IMG/VR virus record: IMGVR_UViG_3300021960_000166
Coordinates: 1-41,926 of that record
Origin: a virus
DNA length: 41,926 nucleotides
Reading direction: 5' to 3' (one strand)
The position numbers and the translations under genes were made by a program. Shown here one piece after another: positions 28,994 to 38,471 of this stretch (positions are counted from its first letter, which is position 1; each line of letters begins with the position of its first letter). The notes beneath the pieces were generated by a model. The model was given only the letters and a program-made list of their open reading frames with translations. It ran no database searches and had not been told where the DNA came from.

Positions 28994-31294
28994 TGGTGTT
29001 GGTTCGTTATCTGAGGTCAGAGTATCTGAATCTACAGTAAAGTTAATGATATCTGAAGTAATTTCATTTAACTCAGCTTGATCAAATGGACTACCTTGAC
29101 CATCGTCATTAAAGTATCTGATAAAATTGCCACTTGAAACCGTGCCAGTTTTTGATCTTAATAAAAATTGACTAAATGGCTTTGTTCCAGCTAGGTGGAC
29201 ACTTTCTCGTAAAAGCTTTTGATATTTGCCCGGATCAATTTTAGATTTAATAACATAAGAATATTCTTGGAAATAATCACTATCTTGTATTCTCATATTT
29301 CCTTCGTAATATTCATCTTCTCCATCTTCGGCTAACGTTTTTGTAAATCCGTTTAAGTGTGATGAATACTCGGCCCAATAACCAGCAGTTACACCCATTC
29401 GTGTTGCATCAACAAGACCTTGTGCTTGTGGTTCACCTAGATCGTTTGTAAGTGTTGCTACTTCATCATTTAAATAACCGAATCCAGATCCTCTTACCGC
29501 TACAGTTTCAATCTTACCGGCAGCAAAAGATGTTACAGTTTCAATATCTGCATTTAAGCCTGCAACGGTTGAAGAATAATCTCTGTTAACATCTAAAACG
29601 ACATATACGTCACCGACTCCTCCGCCTCTAACAATTGGTCCGCCTGAAAATCCATAATATGAATAAGGAGTAACAGTAATATAACCTAATGAAGAATTTG
29701 TTTTTCTAATTATACCTTGTACACCAGTGCTTTGTTCAGTTATGATTTCATTAATATTAAATGCACCAGCAGTAGCCGGATTTGGAAATGATATTTCTTG
29801 ATCATATCTTGATAAAGATGATATAACAGGATCTCGTGCAATTGCCCAAACATCAAACTTATATCCAGACCCTGGAACAACGTTTTTAAATGTGTCAATT
29901 GTTCCAACATTAATTGATGTAAGATCAAAAGCGTCTGATAAAACAGTAGTATAGTTAACTGGAGACGCAGAACCTGACATCGGAGTGGCTGCTCCATAAT
30001 CTGCAGCATCGACTGTAATAGAAAGATATGGGGCTATTGGGTCTGTTATAACATTAATTGCTTCTACGTTTGTAAGGGTATTAACAGCTACGTCTAATGG
30101 ATCGCCAGTGTCTGGAAATAAGTCACCAGGTGAAGTATTGTTAAATTCAGAAGCTTGTAAAACTGTGAAAGAAATATTATTTGGATTTCCTTGATCGTCT
30201 ACACGGTCAAGTGTTGTAATTGTATCAGCGGTAAGATACCCAATACCTCCAGGATCATTTACTTTAATAGCAATAACTTCGTCGGAATAACCTATGATTT
30301 CTCCAGTTAATGATCCATTAGTAACTCTTTCAAGAGGAACTGGTGCAATATCATCCATAGTTGCATATGAGCCACCAAAAACTGGAAATACTACTTGATT
30401 TGAAACTTCAAGCGCGGTGTTTTCAAGTGTATAGCCCCATCCGCCATTTTCGATTCTGTATTTAATTTCTCCAGTAATTTTTGTCGTTATACCGGTCACA
30501 ATAACCTTTCCACCGACAGCAGTATCTGAAGTTACAACGTTAAGTATATCTCCAACTTTATTTCCGGTTGTAGCTTGATTATAATCTAAATCTATATTAA
30601 TATTAGTTAAAGAACCATTCATTTGTCCGAAAACTACAAATTCCCCATTAATATACGTAGATAGTTGATCGTATCTCTGAAATATTCCTTGCACTTGATC
30701 AATATAAATGATTGGTATTAAGCCACCATTTAAAACAACTAAGTTAACAGCCCTTACTGCCGCTTTTGCTTCTGATAATGATCCTTGAACATTACGAGCA
30801 ATAAGATCTGCGTAAGTATATTTTTGTCCGGATTCAGAAAAGAATTCGTTACTATTTGCAAACAGCTGTAAATAATTTCCAGTATTCCATTGAGAATTAG
30901 AAGGCTTGAGCATTTGTGTTGCTGGATAAGTAATGAGCGCGGTTTCATCATAAAAGAGTTTAAAAAATAACTCTATACCATCACTCGTTCCTTTTCTTTG
31001 ATAAAGATCAAGAATATTTCTAACAACAAATGAAATAGTATCTTTATTATAAGGAAGATCTGCTAAGAATTTTTTCTTATAAAAAACAAGCATTTTTTCG
31101 AGAGTTGTAGAAATATCTCGATACTCAAACATTCTTCTTGCATTATAAATTGATTGGCTTTGATCTGTTTCAAGCCATTTATAATACTGTCGCGCAAGGT
31201 CGACCAATTCACTGCCATCTTCTAAGTATATGTTTGGAAAATGGTTCTCAGTAAAGAGCGATATATTTTTGACTATGAGTTCTTCATCAGCCAT
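28991..31294 (-). CDS. Baseplate wedge protein in the gp7 position, 767 aa
   Basis: The N-terminal 130 residues are recognisable across many phage baseplate proteins: LVDLARQYYKWLETDQS, then YNARRMFEYRDIS, LEKMLVFYKKKFL, and YQRKGTSDGIELFFKLFYDE. The remainder (about 150-700) is beta-rich, with repeated YxxENGGWGYT and GSGYKFD-like turns. These resemble the GxGY units found in gp8 and other wedge proteins here. T4 gp7 is 1032 residues, so this one is shorter. Assignment rests on location between gp6 and gp8 and on the N-terminal pattern, which I associate with proteins annotated as wedge initiators. In T4, gp7 binds gp10 and starts wedge assembly. It starts three bases after the gp6 stop, with which it is likely co-translated. 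Confidence 0.62.
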   Translation of the reverse strand: MADEELIVKNISLFTENHFPNIYLEDGSELVDLARQYYKWLETDQSQSIYNARRMFEYRDISTTLEKMLVFYKKKFLADLPYNKDTISFVVRNILDLYQRKGTSDGIELFFKLFYDETALITYPATQMLKPSNSQWNTGNYLQLFANSNEFFSESGQKYTYADLIARNVQGSLSEAKAAVRAVNLVVLNGGLIPIIYIDQVQGIFQRYDQLSTYINGEFVVFGQMNGSLTNINIDLDYNQATTGNKVGDILNVVTSDTAVGGKVIVTGITTKITGEIKYRIENGGWGYTLENTALEVSNQVVFPVFGGSYATMDDIAPVPLERVTNGSLTGEIIGYSDEVIAIKVNDPGGIGYLTADTITTLDRVDDQGNPNNISFTVLQASEFNNTSPGDLFPDTGDPLDVAVNTLTNVEAINVITDPIAPYLSITVDAADYGAATPMSGSASPVNYTTVLSDAFDLTSINVGTIDTFKNVVPGSGYKFDVWAIARDPVISSLSRYDQEISFPNPATAGAFNINEIITEQSTGVQGIIRKTNSSLGYITVTPYSYYGFSGGPIVRGGGVGDVYVVLDVNRDYSSTVAGLNADIETVTSFAAGKIETVAVRGSGFGYLNDEVATLTNDLGEPQAQGLVDATRMGVTAGYWAEYSSHLNGFTKTLAEDGEDEYYEGNMRIQDSDYFQEYSYVIKSKIDPGKYQKLLRESVHLAGTKPFSQFLLRSKTGTVSSGNFIRYFNDDGQGSPFDQAELNEITSDIINFTVDSDTLTSDNEPTP

Positions 31295-31297
31295 TGG

Positions 31298-33127
31298 TTA
31301 GCTTCCTGCGCTTGTTTTTGTTCCTGTTTTGTCACTTAAATTTAAAGTTACTTTTACGTCTTGATCTCTTAGGATGAACACTCTACCTTGCGGAGCTTCA
31401 ATATCACTTGACTTAACACGAGCTTTAATTTTAATACCCGTTCCTGTATAACTTTCTACAACAAACTTAGTAAGTTTTACTTCACCGGTGTTGTAATTTA
31501 CTGTACCGGCATCTTTTCTTACAATTTGTGGATTTGTTATATCAGAAGTAATGATTTGAATATTACCTAAGCCATCGTCTTGAATATAAACACACGCGCC
31601 TTCTATATCAAATTCGTTACTTTGAATTGCAGGTTTATAGTCTTTAAACCCGGTTGATTGATCAAAAGGATATGGCTTAATCAATTCTGATTCAAATTTA
31701 AATACTGGATTTGTTGCAATATTAAGAATAGGCGCGTATTCAATAATTGGCATTGCAATAACGTCATTACTTAAAATAGCAGTGTCAATTGAATCTATTT
31801 GAGTAGATAAATTTGAAGCTCTAAAAGTTTTATTGAAATCTTCGAGATATAAATCAGAATATGTTTGAACTTGAGCCCTGATTAAAGTTTCAAGTTCATC
31901 TGTTGACTTATCCAAAAACTTATTAGTATAATAGGCTTGAATTTCTAAATCGGCATACACATATTTAGTTTGAACAAAAATGGGTTCAATACCAATTGGA
32001 CTTCTTCCCTCTAAATATTCAATATAACTGTTTGCTAGAGTAGATGATATTAATTGTGTGCTATCGTTTAAGAAAACCGAAACCGCAACTTTACCGAATT
32101 GTGGAGGATCAAGTTGGTCACCACTATAAGCAGCCACTGCTTTAATTGTTGGAAACTTTTGCTTTAACAAGATTTCATAGTCTGTACTTGTAATAGCTCT
32201 TTCTTGAATTTGCAATGATTTAGGTGCATTGAATCGAATTGATTCGAGTGATTCCCTTTCAGCACCACCGGCCGCAGCAGCGACTGTAGTACACGTGATA
32301 GTTCCATTTTCTAAAAACGTGGCAGTAAATGCACTAGCACCATTTGCTTCTTCACCACTCGTAATTCTATATTTTACACGAACATCTTCAAAATCTTTAG
32401 GTTGAATCCCATAAACATTATTACCAAAGTAAATAGAATAACGATCATCAAAATAAGGTTCTACATAAAAAACTTTGCTATCTGCTTCTACTCCAAATAT
32501 ATCTTTAGCATAAGTAAAAACGTTTAAGTCATCGGTTGCTTCAGCGTTAACGAAAACTTCGAGAGTATCTATATCTGCGTTATCGTTACTCAAATAAACT
32601 CTTAATTTTCCTTCGTCATCTACAATAAAGCCTTCTCTTTGAAAGCTTGTCAGAATTTGTCCTTCAAAAATTTCGACATTATCTGCTTGATAAGTGTTAG
32701 TAGCAATTCTACGAGCAATATACGATTTGTTTGTAATGAAAGTAAAGTTTTGTCCTAGGTAAGTACTACTAAAAACACTATATTGCGGTATAGTATAAGT
32801 TTCTGTATCAAGAGTTTCTGAAAAAATGTTTACATTAATAACAGCTTTTGGAGATTTTCTTGACCGAGGTAAGTAATTTAATTCTTTTGCGTGTGAAACA
32901 ATTGAGTTTTTTAACACTGCAGTATCAAGAAACATTTCGTTGATAGCCATATTAGTGTAAAAATTGTTTTGGTATGTATTAAACGCAAGGACGTCGAGCA
33001 AAGCATTCAAATTTGATCCCTCAAAATTGTAATCTTTGAACTGCGTTTGAGACTTGAGATAGTTCTTTAAACTATTTTTAATCGAAGCAAAATCTAAGTC
33101 TGTGATTGAAGCGTTCGGGGTTGTCAT
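31298..33127 (-). CDS. gp6: Baseplate wedge protein gp6 (baseplate J-like)
   Basis: 609 residues against 660 in T4. The N-terminus follows the gp6/baseplate-J pattern: DFASIKNSLKNYLKSQTQFK, DYNFEGSNLNALLDVLAFNT, then NEMFLDTAVLKNSIVSHAKE with YLPRSRKSP. Around residue 285-330 the sequence ESLESIRFNAPKSLQIQERA and TSTDYEILLKQKFP is the conserved J-domain core. In T4, gp6 dimers form the inner ring that ties the six wedges together and interacts with gp25 and gp53. The ATG is immediately after the gp25 stop codon, so gp25 and gp6 are translationally coupled. Nothing unusual was noted. Confidence 0.87.
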   Translation of the reverse strand: MTTPNASITDLDFASIKNSLKNYLKSQTQFKDYNFEGSNLNALLDVLAFNTYQNNFYTNMAINEMFLDTAVLKNSIVSHAKELNYLPRSRKSPKAVINVNIFSETLDTETYTIPQYSVFSSTYLGQNFTFITNKSYIARRIATNTYQADNVEIFEGQILTSFQREGFIVDDEGKLRVYLSNDNADIDTLEVFVNAEATDDLNVFTYAKDIFGVEADSKVFYVEPYFDDRYSIYFGNNVYGIQPKDFEDVRVKYRITSGEEANGASAFTATFLENGTITCTTVAAAAGGAERESLESIRFNAPKSLQIQERAITSTDYEILLKQKFPTIKAVAAYSGDQLDPPQFGKVAVSVFLNDSTQLISSTLANSYIEYLEGRSPIGIEPIFVQTKYVYADLEIQAYYTNKFLDKSTDELETLIRAQVQTYSDLYLEDFNKTFRASNLSTQIDSIDTAILSNDVIAMPIIEYAPILNIATNPVFKFESELIKPYPFDQSTGFKDYKPAIQSNEFDIEGACVYIQDDGLGNIQIITSDITNPQIVRKDAGTVNYNTGEVKLTKFVVESYTGTGIKIKARVKSSDIEAPQGRVFILRDQDVKVTLNLSDKTGTKTSAGS

Positions 33128-33544
33128 TTATCTTATCCTTTCTAAAATAAGGTCTAGAGTAATTGGCTGAGAAACATTAATTATATAGAATTTCACTAAA
33201 ATTTTGACCGTGTTATCATCTATTGAAGAGGTGACTTGAACATCTATTAATTCTGCACGAGGTTCATATAGTTCAATTGTCGTTTTTACTTTATCTTCTA
33301 TAATCTTAATTGTAGATGGTGTAATATTTTCAAAGAGAAGTTGTCTAAGGCCGGCACCGAGAAACGGTTGCATTGGTCTTTCTCTTGGATCTGTTAACAA
33401 AAGATTTTTAATAGATTCTTTAACTGCATCTTCGTCTTTAAGAATAATTATATCTTCAGACAATGGGCTGCGCGCTAAATCTTTACGAAAGTCAGAATAA
33501 ATTGAGACTTTTTTAGTCGTAGGTGTAAAAACATCTATCGTCAT
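33128..33544 (-). CDS. gp25: Baseplate wedge protein gp25
   Basis: 138 residues, against 132 in T4. It has the gp25/GPW family core: VKESIKNLLLTDPRERPMQP, then FLGAGLRQLLFE, and the EPRAEL motif near residue 93. This small protein lies at the heart of the baseplate wedge, where it contacts gp6, gp53 and the sheath. It is conserved from contractile phages to type VI secretion (TssE). The start overlaps the stop of the peptidase-containing gene by four bases (ATGA), and its own stop abuts gp6. This confirms one operon. Confidence 0.92.
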   Translation of the reverse strand: MTIDVFTPTTKKVSIYSDFRKDLARSPLSEDIIILKDEDAVKESIKNLLLTDPRERPMQPFLGAGLRQLLFENITPSTIKIIEDKVKTTIELYEPRAELIDVQVTSSIDDNTVKILVKFYIINVSQPITLDLILERIR

Positions 33545-35103
33545 GCCGCTGGCCTTGGTTGTATACTTAAGTGGATTCTATCTGAATAAACTTTAACTGT
33601 TTTAAAACCTTTTGTAAGTGCTATTTTTGCAAAAGCTTCTGAATCTTTAACCGGTTCAATATCTATTACTAATCCGGTCATATGACTTGATTCTGCGGCT
33701 CCACCTATTTTTGCGTTATATTGTTGACTTCTATACCCAGAAATAACATTAAGTTGTCCACCTACCTCTGATTGTACTCTCATAAGATAGACTTTTAAAT
33801 CAACATCAATATTTACCCATCCTTCTAATCCACAATCTTCATCATCAACCCAATCACCAGAGATTTTAACTCGTGGCTCGCTTCCATTTTTTACAGCTTT
33901 ACACTTTGGTAGCTTTCCATACTCAGCGAGTGTCGGTGGCTTTGCATTAACTGGTTTTTCTCCAGTTGGTGTAAAAACTGCGGAAGCTTCACTTTCCCAA
34001 TCTTCTTCTATAGTATTTATTACCTCTTTTTTCTTTTCATTAGAAAAACGAATCGCACCTGCTCTTACAGCAGATGAGGTATTGATATTTGAAATTCTTT
34101 GAAGTCTATTTGATATTCGACTATATTTTCCACCAAAAGTGTCGAGTGGTTTTTTAATGTCATTCATTAGTCCTTCGATTTGTCCAATTAAAGAACAAAA
34201 CTTAGTAAGCATAAATTGAATCTCTTGAATTCCTGGACTATCAAATATTCCAGTGATGTAATCAATTAAGCCCTTTATTTTATCTTGAATTTTTTTCTTA
34301 TTCTCATCATTAAAGAAAAGACACATTCGCTCTTTTGCTGTAACGATTCTTTTAATTACATCTTCTCTAACAAATGTATTGATATCTCCAATAATATTTT
34401 CAATATTGAAGTTTTCAATAGCGCTCATAATTTTATCAAAAATTTTAGTTATTGATTCTGTAACTAATTCTTTAATTTTTTTAAGTAAAGATTGAACCGT
34501 TATAGCTTCTATCGCTGCTTTAAGAGGATCTTCATAATTTTTAATTTTATTTAAGAAACTAATAGCATCGTCAATCAATCCATCTATTTTATCAATAATA
34601 TCAAAGAACGCGTCAATCGCACCAAACAATCCTGGTAAAGAAGAACAAAAACCTCCCATAATACTTTGAGTAAAAGAATTCTTATAATAAGCGTCTAATT
34701 GAAAAGCTAGATTATCAATACCGCCATCATTAGATTTATCGATCAAACCTTGCGGCGTAAGATTCGCATTTTCTAAAAATAAAGCAGTTTCAAGTGTGCT
34801 TATGTTTCCTTTATCCCACCGAGATGCAAGATCAGGATATTGAGCTAAAGCACCAGAACCAATCAATCTATTCTTAATACTGCCGTTTAAGGCTTTATTT
34901 GAATCATAAAAGGAGTCACCATATCTATTAAAAAGAATGACTTCTGGATTAGTTTGTCTTTCTTCTAGGATACTTTGAGCAAGCTCTTCTGCAAATTTAT
35001 CCACTTGGTCGAGATTAAATTCGCCATTTACATTAGTAAAAGGTCCGCGAGCCCGATTTAAATTGCTTTGTGCTGTTTGTGAAGTATCACAATCGTCAAT
35101 CAT
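33541..35103 (-). CDS. Tail/baseplate protein with C-terminal M15-type zinc peptidase
   Basis: 520 residues. Residues 1-360 are mainly helical, with several amphipathic segments (about 150-330). They are rich in Ile, Lys and Asp, and have no signal peptide. A linker near 360-400 leads to a C-terminal domain (about 440-517) with the M15 D-Ala-D-Ala peptidase signature: LNVISGYRSQQYNAKIGG, then SSHMTGLVIDIE giving zinc ligands His474 and Asp481 (H-x6-D), and RIHLSIQP giving His511. Such domains cut peptidoglycan stem peptides. The gene lies between gp5 and gp25, and gp5 here has no lysozyme domain. I therefore infer that this protein carries the tail-associated wall-degrading activity. M15 folds also occur in proteins that only bind, so activity needs a test. 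Confidence 0.78.
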   Translation of the reverse strand: MIDDCDTSQTAQSNLNRARGPFTNVNGEFNLDQVDKFAEELAQSILEERQTNPEVILFNRYGDSFYDSNKALNGSIKNRLIGSGALAQYPDLASRWDKGNISTLETALFLENANLTPQGLIDKSNDGGIDNLAFQLDAYYKNSFTQSIMGGFCSSLPGLFGAIDAFFDIIDKIDGLIDDAISFLNKIKNYEDPLKAAIEAITVQSLLKKIKELVTESITKIFDKIMSAIENFNIENIIGDINTFVREDVIKRIVTAKERMCLFFNDENKKKIQDKIKGLIDYITGIFDSPGIQEIQFMLTKFCSLIGQIEGLMNDIKKPLDTFGGKYSRISNRLQRISNINTSSAVRAGAIRFSNEKKKEVINTIEEDWESEASAVFTPTGEKPVNAKPPTLAEYGKLPKCKAVKNGSEPRVKISGDWVDDEDCGLEGWVNIDVDLKVYLMRVQSEVGGQLNVISGYRSQQYNAKIGGAAESSHMTGLVIDIEPVKDSEAFAKIALTKGFKTVKVYSDRIHLSIQPRPAA

Positions 35104-35114
35104 TTAAATTCTCC

Positions 35115-36842
35115 TTAGCTCTCTACGTCTGGATCTGGTGAAACAAACCCGCCTGACCCACCAGATCCACAAGGATTAGTCAATTGAATTTTAGTACTTT
35201 TTGCCGGAGGATTTGGAACTTTCGTACCTTCAGTAGGTAGTATTGGGAATGGCACAGTCGGAATCCAAGGAGGAACTATTGTCGTCGGTACAGGAACTAT
35301 TGGAGTAATATCTGCTGAGCTAGCTACTCCAGAACCAATATTAACTAAAGTATCGATTGCTACCTCCGCACCTAATATATCTACTGATGTTGTGCCTTCT
35401 AATGCTGTTGTAGTTCCTTTAATTTCCGTTGCAAGCGATGAACTTAAGTTTAACAACGCATCTGCTTCTAATTGAATAGATCCCGCATCTACTGCAAAAC
35501 TTGTAGATTTAATATTCATAGCTGCTAAAGCGTTAATATTAATTAAACCTGCTGCTTCGATTTCTAAAACACCGAGAGAGTTGATTGATGTTATTCCTAG
35601 AGTCTGAATGTTTGCGTTTGCGGCCGTCATGAAAAATCCAGGTTGTAGAGCATATGCAGCAGTTTTAGTTGGCTCTGGTGTAAGTCCTAATGGTGTACCT
35701 ACTGCAATAAGAGGATTTGGAGTTACTGGAGGAGCAGCACCAGTCGTGGTAATAAACATGTTCGAACTCGTCATGTTAATATCACCAAACGCTCCACCTG
35801 TGCCAGTGATCATATTAATCACTTGGCCTGAGGTAACTTCATAAGTAAACGCTGTTGTATGCATTTCTCTTAATGATGTTATGTTAATTGCAGAAAGAGA
35901 ATCTAATTGTATGTTTTTAACTGCCTTTATACCAAGTGTACCAACTTTTGCTTCTAACTTAACATCAGCTGCTGCAATTTGAACCTGTTCACTTCCTAAT
36001 ATTGTTACCTGGCCACCAGAAGAATATAGCGCGTTTCCATGAACAATTTGTGTATAATCTCCTTCGATTTCTTCTATCTTATTACCTTTTACATATACAC
36101 GGGCATCCCCACCAATCGTGACGACGTGTTTGCATTCTACATATTCGTGTTTATTTCCACAGCTAACATCAAATTGATCACCTGTTGCTTTTTGAGTCAT
36201 ATTACCTTTTGAATCAATTTGTATATAACCGCCTTCTTTATGGCGAATCATAATACGTTCAGCACCAGGTGTATCATCGAGTTCAATCGAGTGATGCGTC
36301 GTTTCAATAGTTTTATTATGAGGATAATTAGTAGCGTAAGCTGAAGAAGGTTCAGACCACACTTCATCTGTTCCTGCAATTTTCATGTCTTCGCAGCGAT
36401 TCATTTCTTGGCCAAGAACATATGTTTCCTGAAGATCTTCGCCGCGCGTGAGTCTTGAGTTTTGAGGCTGCCCAAAATCTCTTGGAGCCGAGCCTTGAGC
36501 TAAAAGATTTCCATCTCTATGAGGAATAACACCCCAGCCATTTTGTGCAGGAGATGTCGGTTCGGCCAATTGAGAAGGCAATAGACCAAGAATAATAGGT
36601 TGTTGAGCTTCTTCACCGTCTATAAACATACCCCATACAAATGAATTAAGCCCAGGAAGATTAAAAATTAATCCATATTCTCCTCGAGAACATAATGCCC
36701 AAGGTAATTCGGTTGTGGGTACTTGATCTCTTGTTCCATGAATGCTAAACGCACGGACCTGCACCCTTCCTTCGAGCTGTGGATCGTCATTGTTTTCGAC
36801 AACGCCGATAAAAAATAGTGGATGATCTAAACCTAGTGCCAT
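35115..36842 (-). CDS. gp5: Baseplate hub/spike protein gp5, without lysozyme domain
   Basis: 575 residues. Residues about 8-100 are the gp5 OB-fold: DHPLFFIGVVENNDDPQLEG, RVQVRAFSIHG, PWALCSRGEYGL, and the VWGMFIDGEEAQQPIILG end. After a linker, residues about 200-500 carry repeated short beta strands (GGYIQIDSKGNMTQKATGD type), as in the triple-stranded beta-helix spike of T4 gp5 or VgrG. The end is Pro-rich (TIVPPWIPTVPFPILP) followed by a Gly/Ser tail. T4 gp5 is also 575 residues but carries a lysozyme between the OB-fold and helix. That domain is not seen here; the OB-to-helix segment is only about 100 residues. The family forms the trimeric membrane-puncturing needle. Four bases separate it from the gp27-like gene. 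Confidence 0.86.
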   Translation of the reverse strand: MALGLDHPLFFIGVVENNDDPQLEGRVQVRAFSIHGTRDQVPTTELPWALCSRGEYGLIFNLPGLNSFVWGMFIDGEEAQQPIILGLLPSQLAEPTSPAQNGWGVIPHRDGNLLAQGSAPRDFGQPQNSRLTRGEDLQETYVLGQEMNRCEDMKIAGTDEVWSEPSSAYATNYPHNKTIETTHHSIELDDTPGAERIMIRHKEGGYIQIDSKGNMTQKATGDQFDVSCGNKHEYVECKHVVTIGGDARVYVKGNKIEEIEGDYTQIVHGNALYSSGGQVTILGSEQVQIAAADVKLEAKVGTLGIKAVKNIQLDSLSAINITSLREMHTTAFTYEVTSGQVINMITGTGGAFGDINMTSSNMFITTTGAAPPVTPNPLIAVGTPLGLTPEPTKTAAYALQPGFFMTAANANIQTLGITSINSLGVLEIEAAGLININALAAMNIKSTSFAVDAGSIQLEADALLNLSSSLATEIKGTTTALEGTTSVDILGAEVAIDTLVNIGSGVASSADITPIVPVPTTIVPPWIPTVPFPILPTEGTKVPNPPAKSTKIQLTNPCGSGGSGGFVSPDPDVES

Positions 36843-36845
36843 GTT

Positions 36846-38207
36846 TTACCCGTATTTAACCAATGATAAAGAAGTACTGCAATTTCCAGCTTGAATATCG
36901 TGACTCGTTCCAAAAACTAAATAATTACCAGATAGCTTTTGATTTTCTTTTAATTCTCTTTGTGCACCCATTTCTCTTGCTTCAACATTAACAACCATTC
37001 CTGGTTCAATATCTAATCTACCAGCGCAAGAAGCAGTTACCATTAATTTATTTAAATGATGACGATATGAAATTTTATTAGAAGTAATTTCAGTAAAATA
37101 CTGATCTGATCTCAATGAACCTGGAATCGCACCAGATTGTTGATAGTCTCTAAAAATTAAAAATTCAAATCCATTCTCAGAAGAAAAAACCGAGCTATCT
37201 TTAAGGTACTCTTCTGAGTGAAGATCATCTTGAACTTTTCTTACTTTACCTTCCATATCAAGATAACCGCCTTTTTCTAAATAATTAAAGTGTCTATACT
37301 TTGCCGTTCTTCTTACTATATCTATTTCAAAAGCGCTGTTTCGATATCCGCCATTTAATATATCAGAACCAGTATCAATTCTTCTATCGTTATTCATAGT
37401 AAATAGTGTTTCGATTTGAGCAAGAGGTTCGTTAGGAAGTTGAGTTGTATAAGCACCATATTTAAAGGGCTTAATTTGTGTTGGATTATCTATTGCTCTT
37501 TTAACTAAAAATTCATCTGTTACAAAATAAAAATTTCTTAGAGTTTCAAAAAATCTAAATGAACTCGATGGTGAATTAGGACTGTAACACCGTGATGCTA
37601 AAAAATCCATCGAAGAAGCTGGATCTAAATTTGGTATAATTGCTTTAATTTGTCCTTCAGATTTTTGTATGTAAAGCTTTTTGTTTTTATGGTTGCTAAT
37701 ATTAAATTTTTTCGTATCAAAGGCAAGCGTCTCGTTTTTTGTTAGAGTGTCTGTTTCTACTGGATCAATAGTATTAGCATAATGTTTATCAAAAACTTTT
37801 TTAGCTGCTTCTGAAGCGAGTACTTTTGAGTGTGGTTCTATAACGTTCTTCAATCCAGATAGGTAAGTTAATCTTGAAACAAACATTATTCTATAAAAAA
37901 GGCCAGTACCATTTTCTGCTGGCTGAACGTTGTCAACCACTAAAACTTGACACTCTAAATCAACTTCGGTACCTAAGTCATCACCAATTAAACTTAAATT
38001 AAGTTTTTCTTCTCCTCTTAAAGGCCATGTTTCAAGTAAACCAACGTGGTCTAAAACCTGCATTGTTCCCACCCAACGAGAAGAACTCATTGACTGAGAT
38101 ATTTGAACCGATACAATCAATGGAATAATATCTTGAGATTTTTCAGTATACGATATTAACTCAGCTTTTGTAATACGTATCGATGCAGGTGCAAATTCTT
38201 CTGCCAT
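36846..38207 (-). CDS. gp27-like baseplate hub protein
   Basis: 453 residues (T4 gp27 is 391). It has the features of the hub family related to phage Mu gp44 and T4 gp27. An N-terminal domain (FAPASIRITKAELISY, then SQSMSSSRWVGTMQVLDHVG) is followed by a middle part with ILASEAA-like helices. Near residue 370-440 is a barrel ending HHLNKLMVTASCAGRLDIEP, then GNYLVFGTSHDI. Hub proteins of this type form the trimer that joins the tube to the gp5 spike, and the following gene is gp5, as expected. By-eye identity to T4 gp27 is low, so the name is by position and pattern. A more general late-control D-type hub annotation is possible. It starts one base after the 83-residue gene. Confidence 0.68.
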   Translation of the reverse strand: MAEEFAPASIRITKAELISYTEKSQDIIPLIVSVQISQSMSSSRWVGTMQVLDHVGLLETWPLRGEEKLNLSLIGDDLGTEVDLECQVLVVDNVQPAENGTGLFYRIMFVSRLTYLSGLKNVIEPHSKVLASEAAKKVFDKHYANTIDPVETDTLTKNETLAFDTKKFNISNHKNKKLYIQKSEGQIKAIIPNLDPASSMDFLASRCYSPNSPSSSFRFFETLRNFYFVTDEFLVKRAIDNPTQIKPFKYGAYTTQLPNEPLAQIETLFTMNNDRRIDTGSDILNGGYRNSAFEIDIVRRTAKYRHFNYLEKGGYLDMEGKVRKVQDDLHSEEYLKDSSVFSSENGFEFLIFRDYQQSGAIPGSLRSDQYFTEITSNKISYRHHLNKLMVTASCAGRLDIEPGMVVNVEAREMGAQRELKENQKLSGNYLVFGTSHDIQAGNCSTSLSLVKYG

Positions 38208-38208
38208 T

Positions 38209-38460
38209 TTAGCTTACCGCTGCTTTGAATTCTCTGTTAATTTGATTCAAATATTTCTTATCGAATAAAAGAATTTCTTTTTTATTATCGTTTAAATCAA
38301 CTTCATAATCATACAAGCGATAAGCAACCCAATCATCTGGAATGATTCTTTTAATAATAATCTTTTCGCCTTTTTCAGTACGTATAATAACTCGGTCTTC
38401 TTTACGAAGATAAATTGTTTGGAAAGAATCCGGAGATAAGATAAGCTGTTCAAGAGCCAT
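38209..38460 (-). CDS. Small protein between gp53 and the hub, 83 aa, unknown
   Basis: Sequence begins MALEQLILSPDSFQTIYLRK and contains VIIRTEKGEKIIIKRIIPD and DYEVDLNDNKKEILLFDKKY. It is strand-rich and charged, with no signal or membrane segment and no catalytic motif. I know it only as an uncharacterised small protein of this gene order in marine T4-like phages. It lies 11 bases downstream of gp53 and one base upstream of the hub, so it is probably needed in hub or wedge assembly. That is context only. Confidence 0.6.
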   Translation of the reverse strand: MALEQLILSPDSFQTIYLRKEDRVIIRTEKGEKIIIKRIIPDDWVAYRLYDYEVDLNDNKKEILLFDKKYLNQINREFKAAVS

Positions 38461-38471
38461 TTACAATATCC

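Noticed and set aside
36300-36560. A lysozyme domain in gp5
   Set aside because: The segment between OB-fold and beta-helix is about 100 residues and lacks any T4-lysozyme motif.
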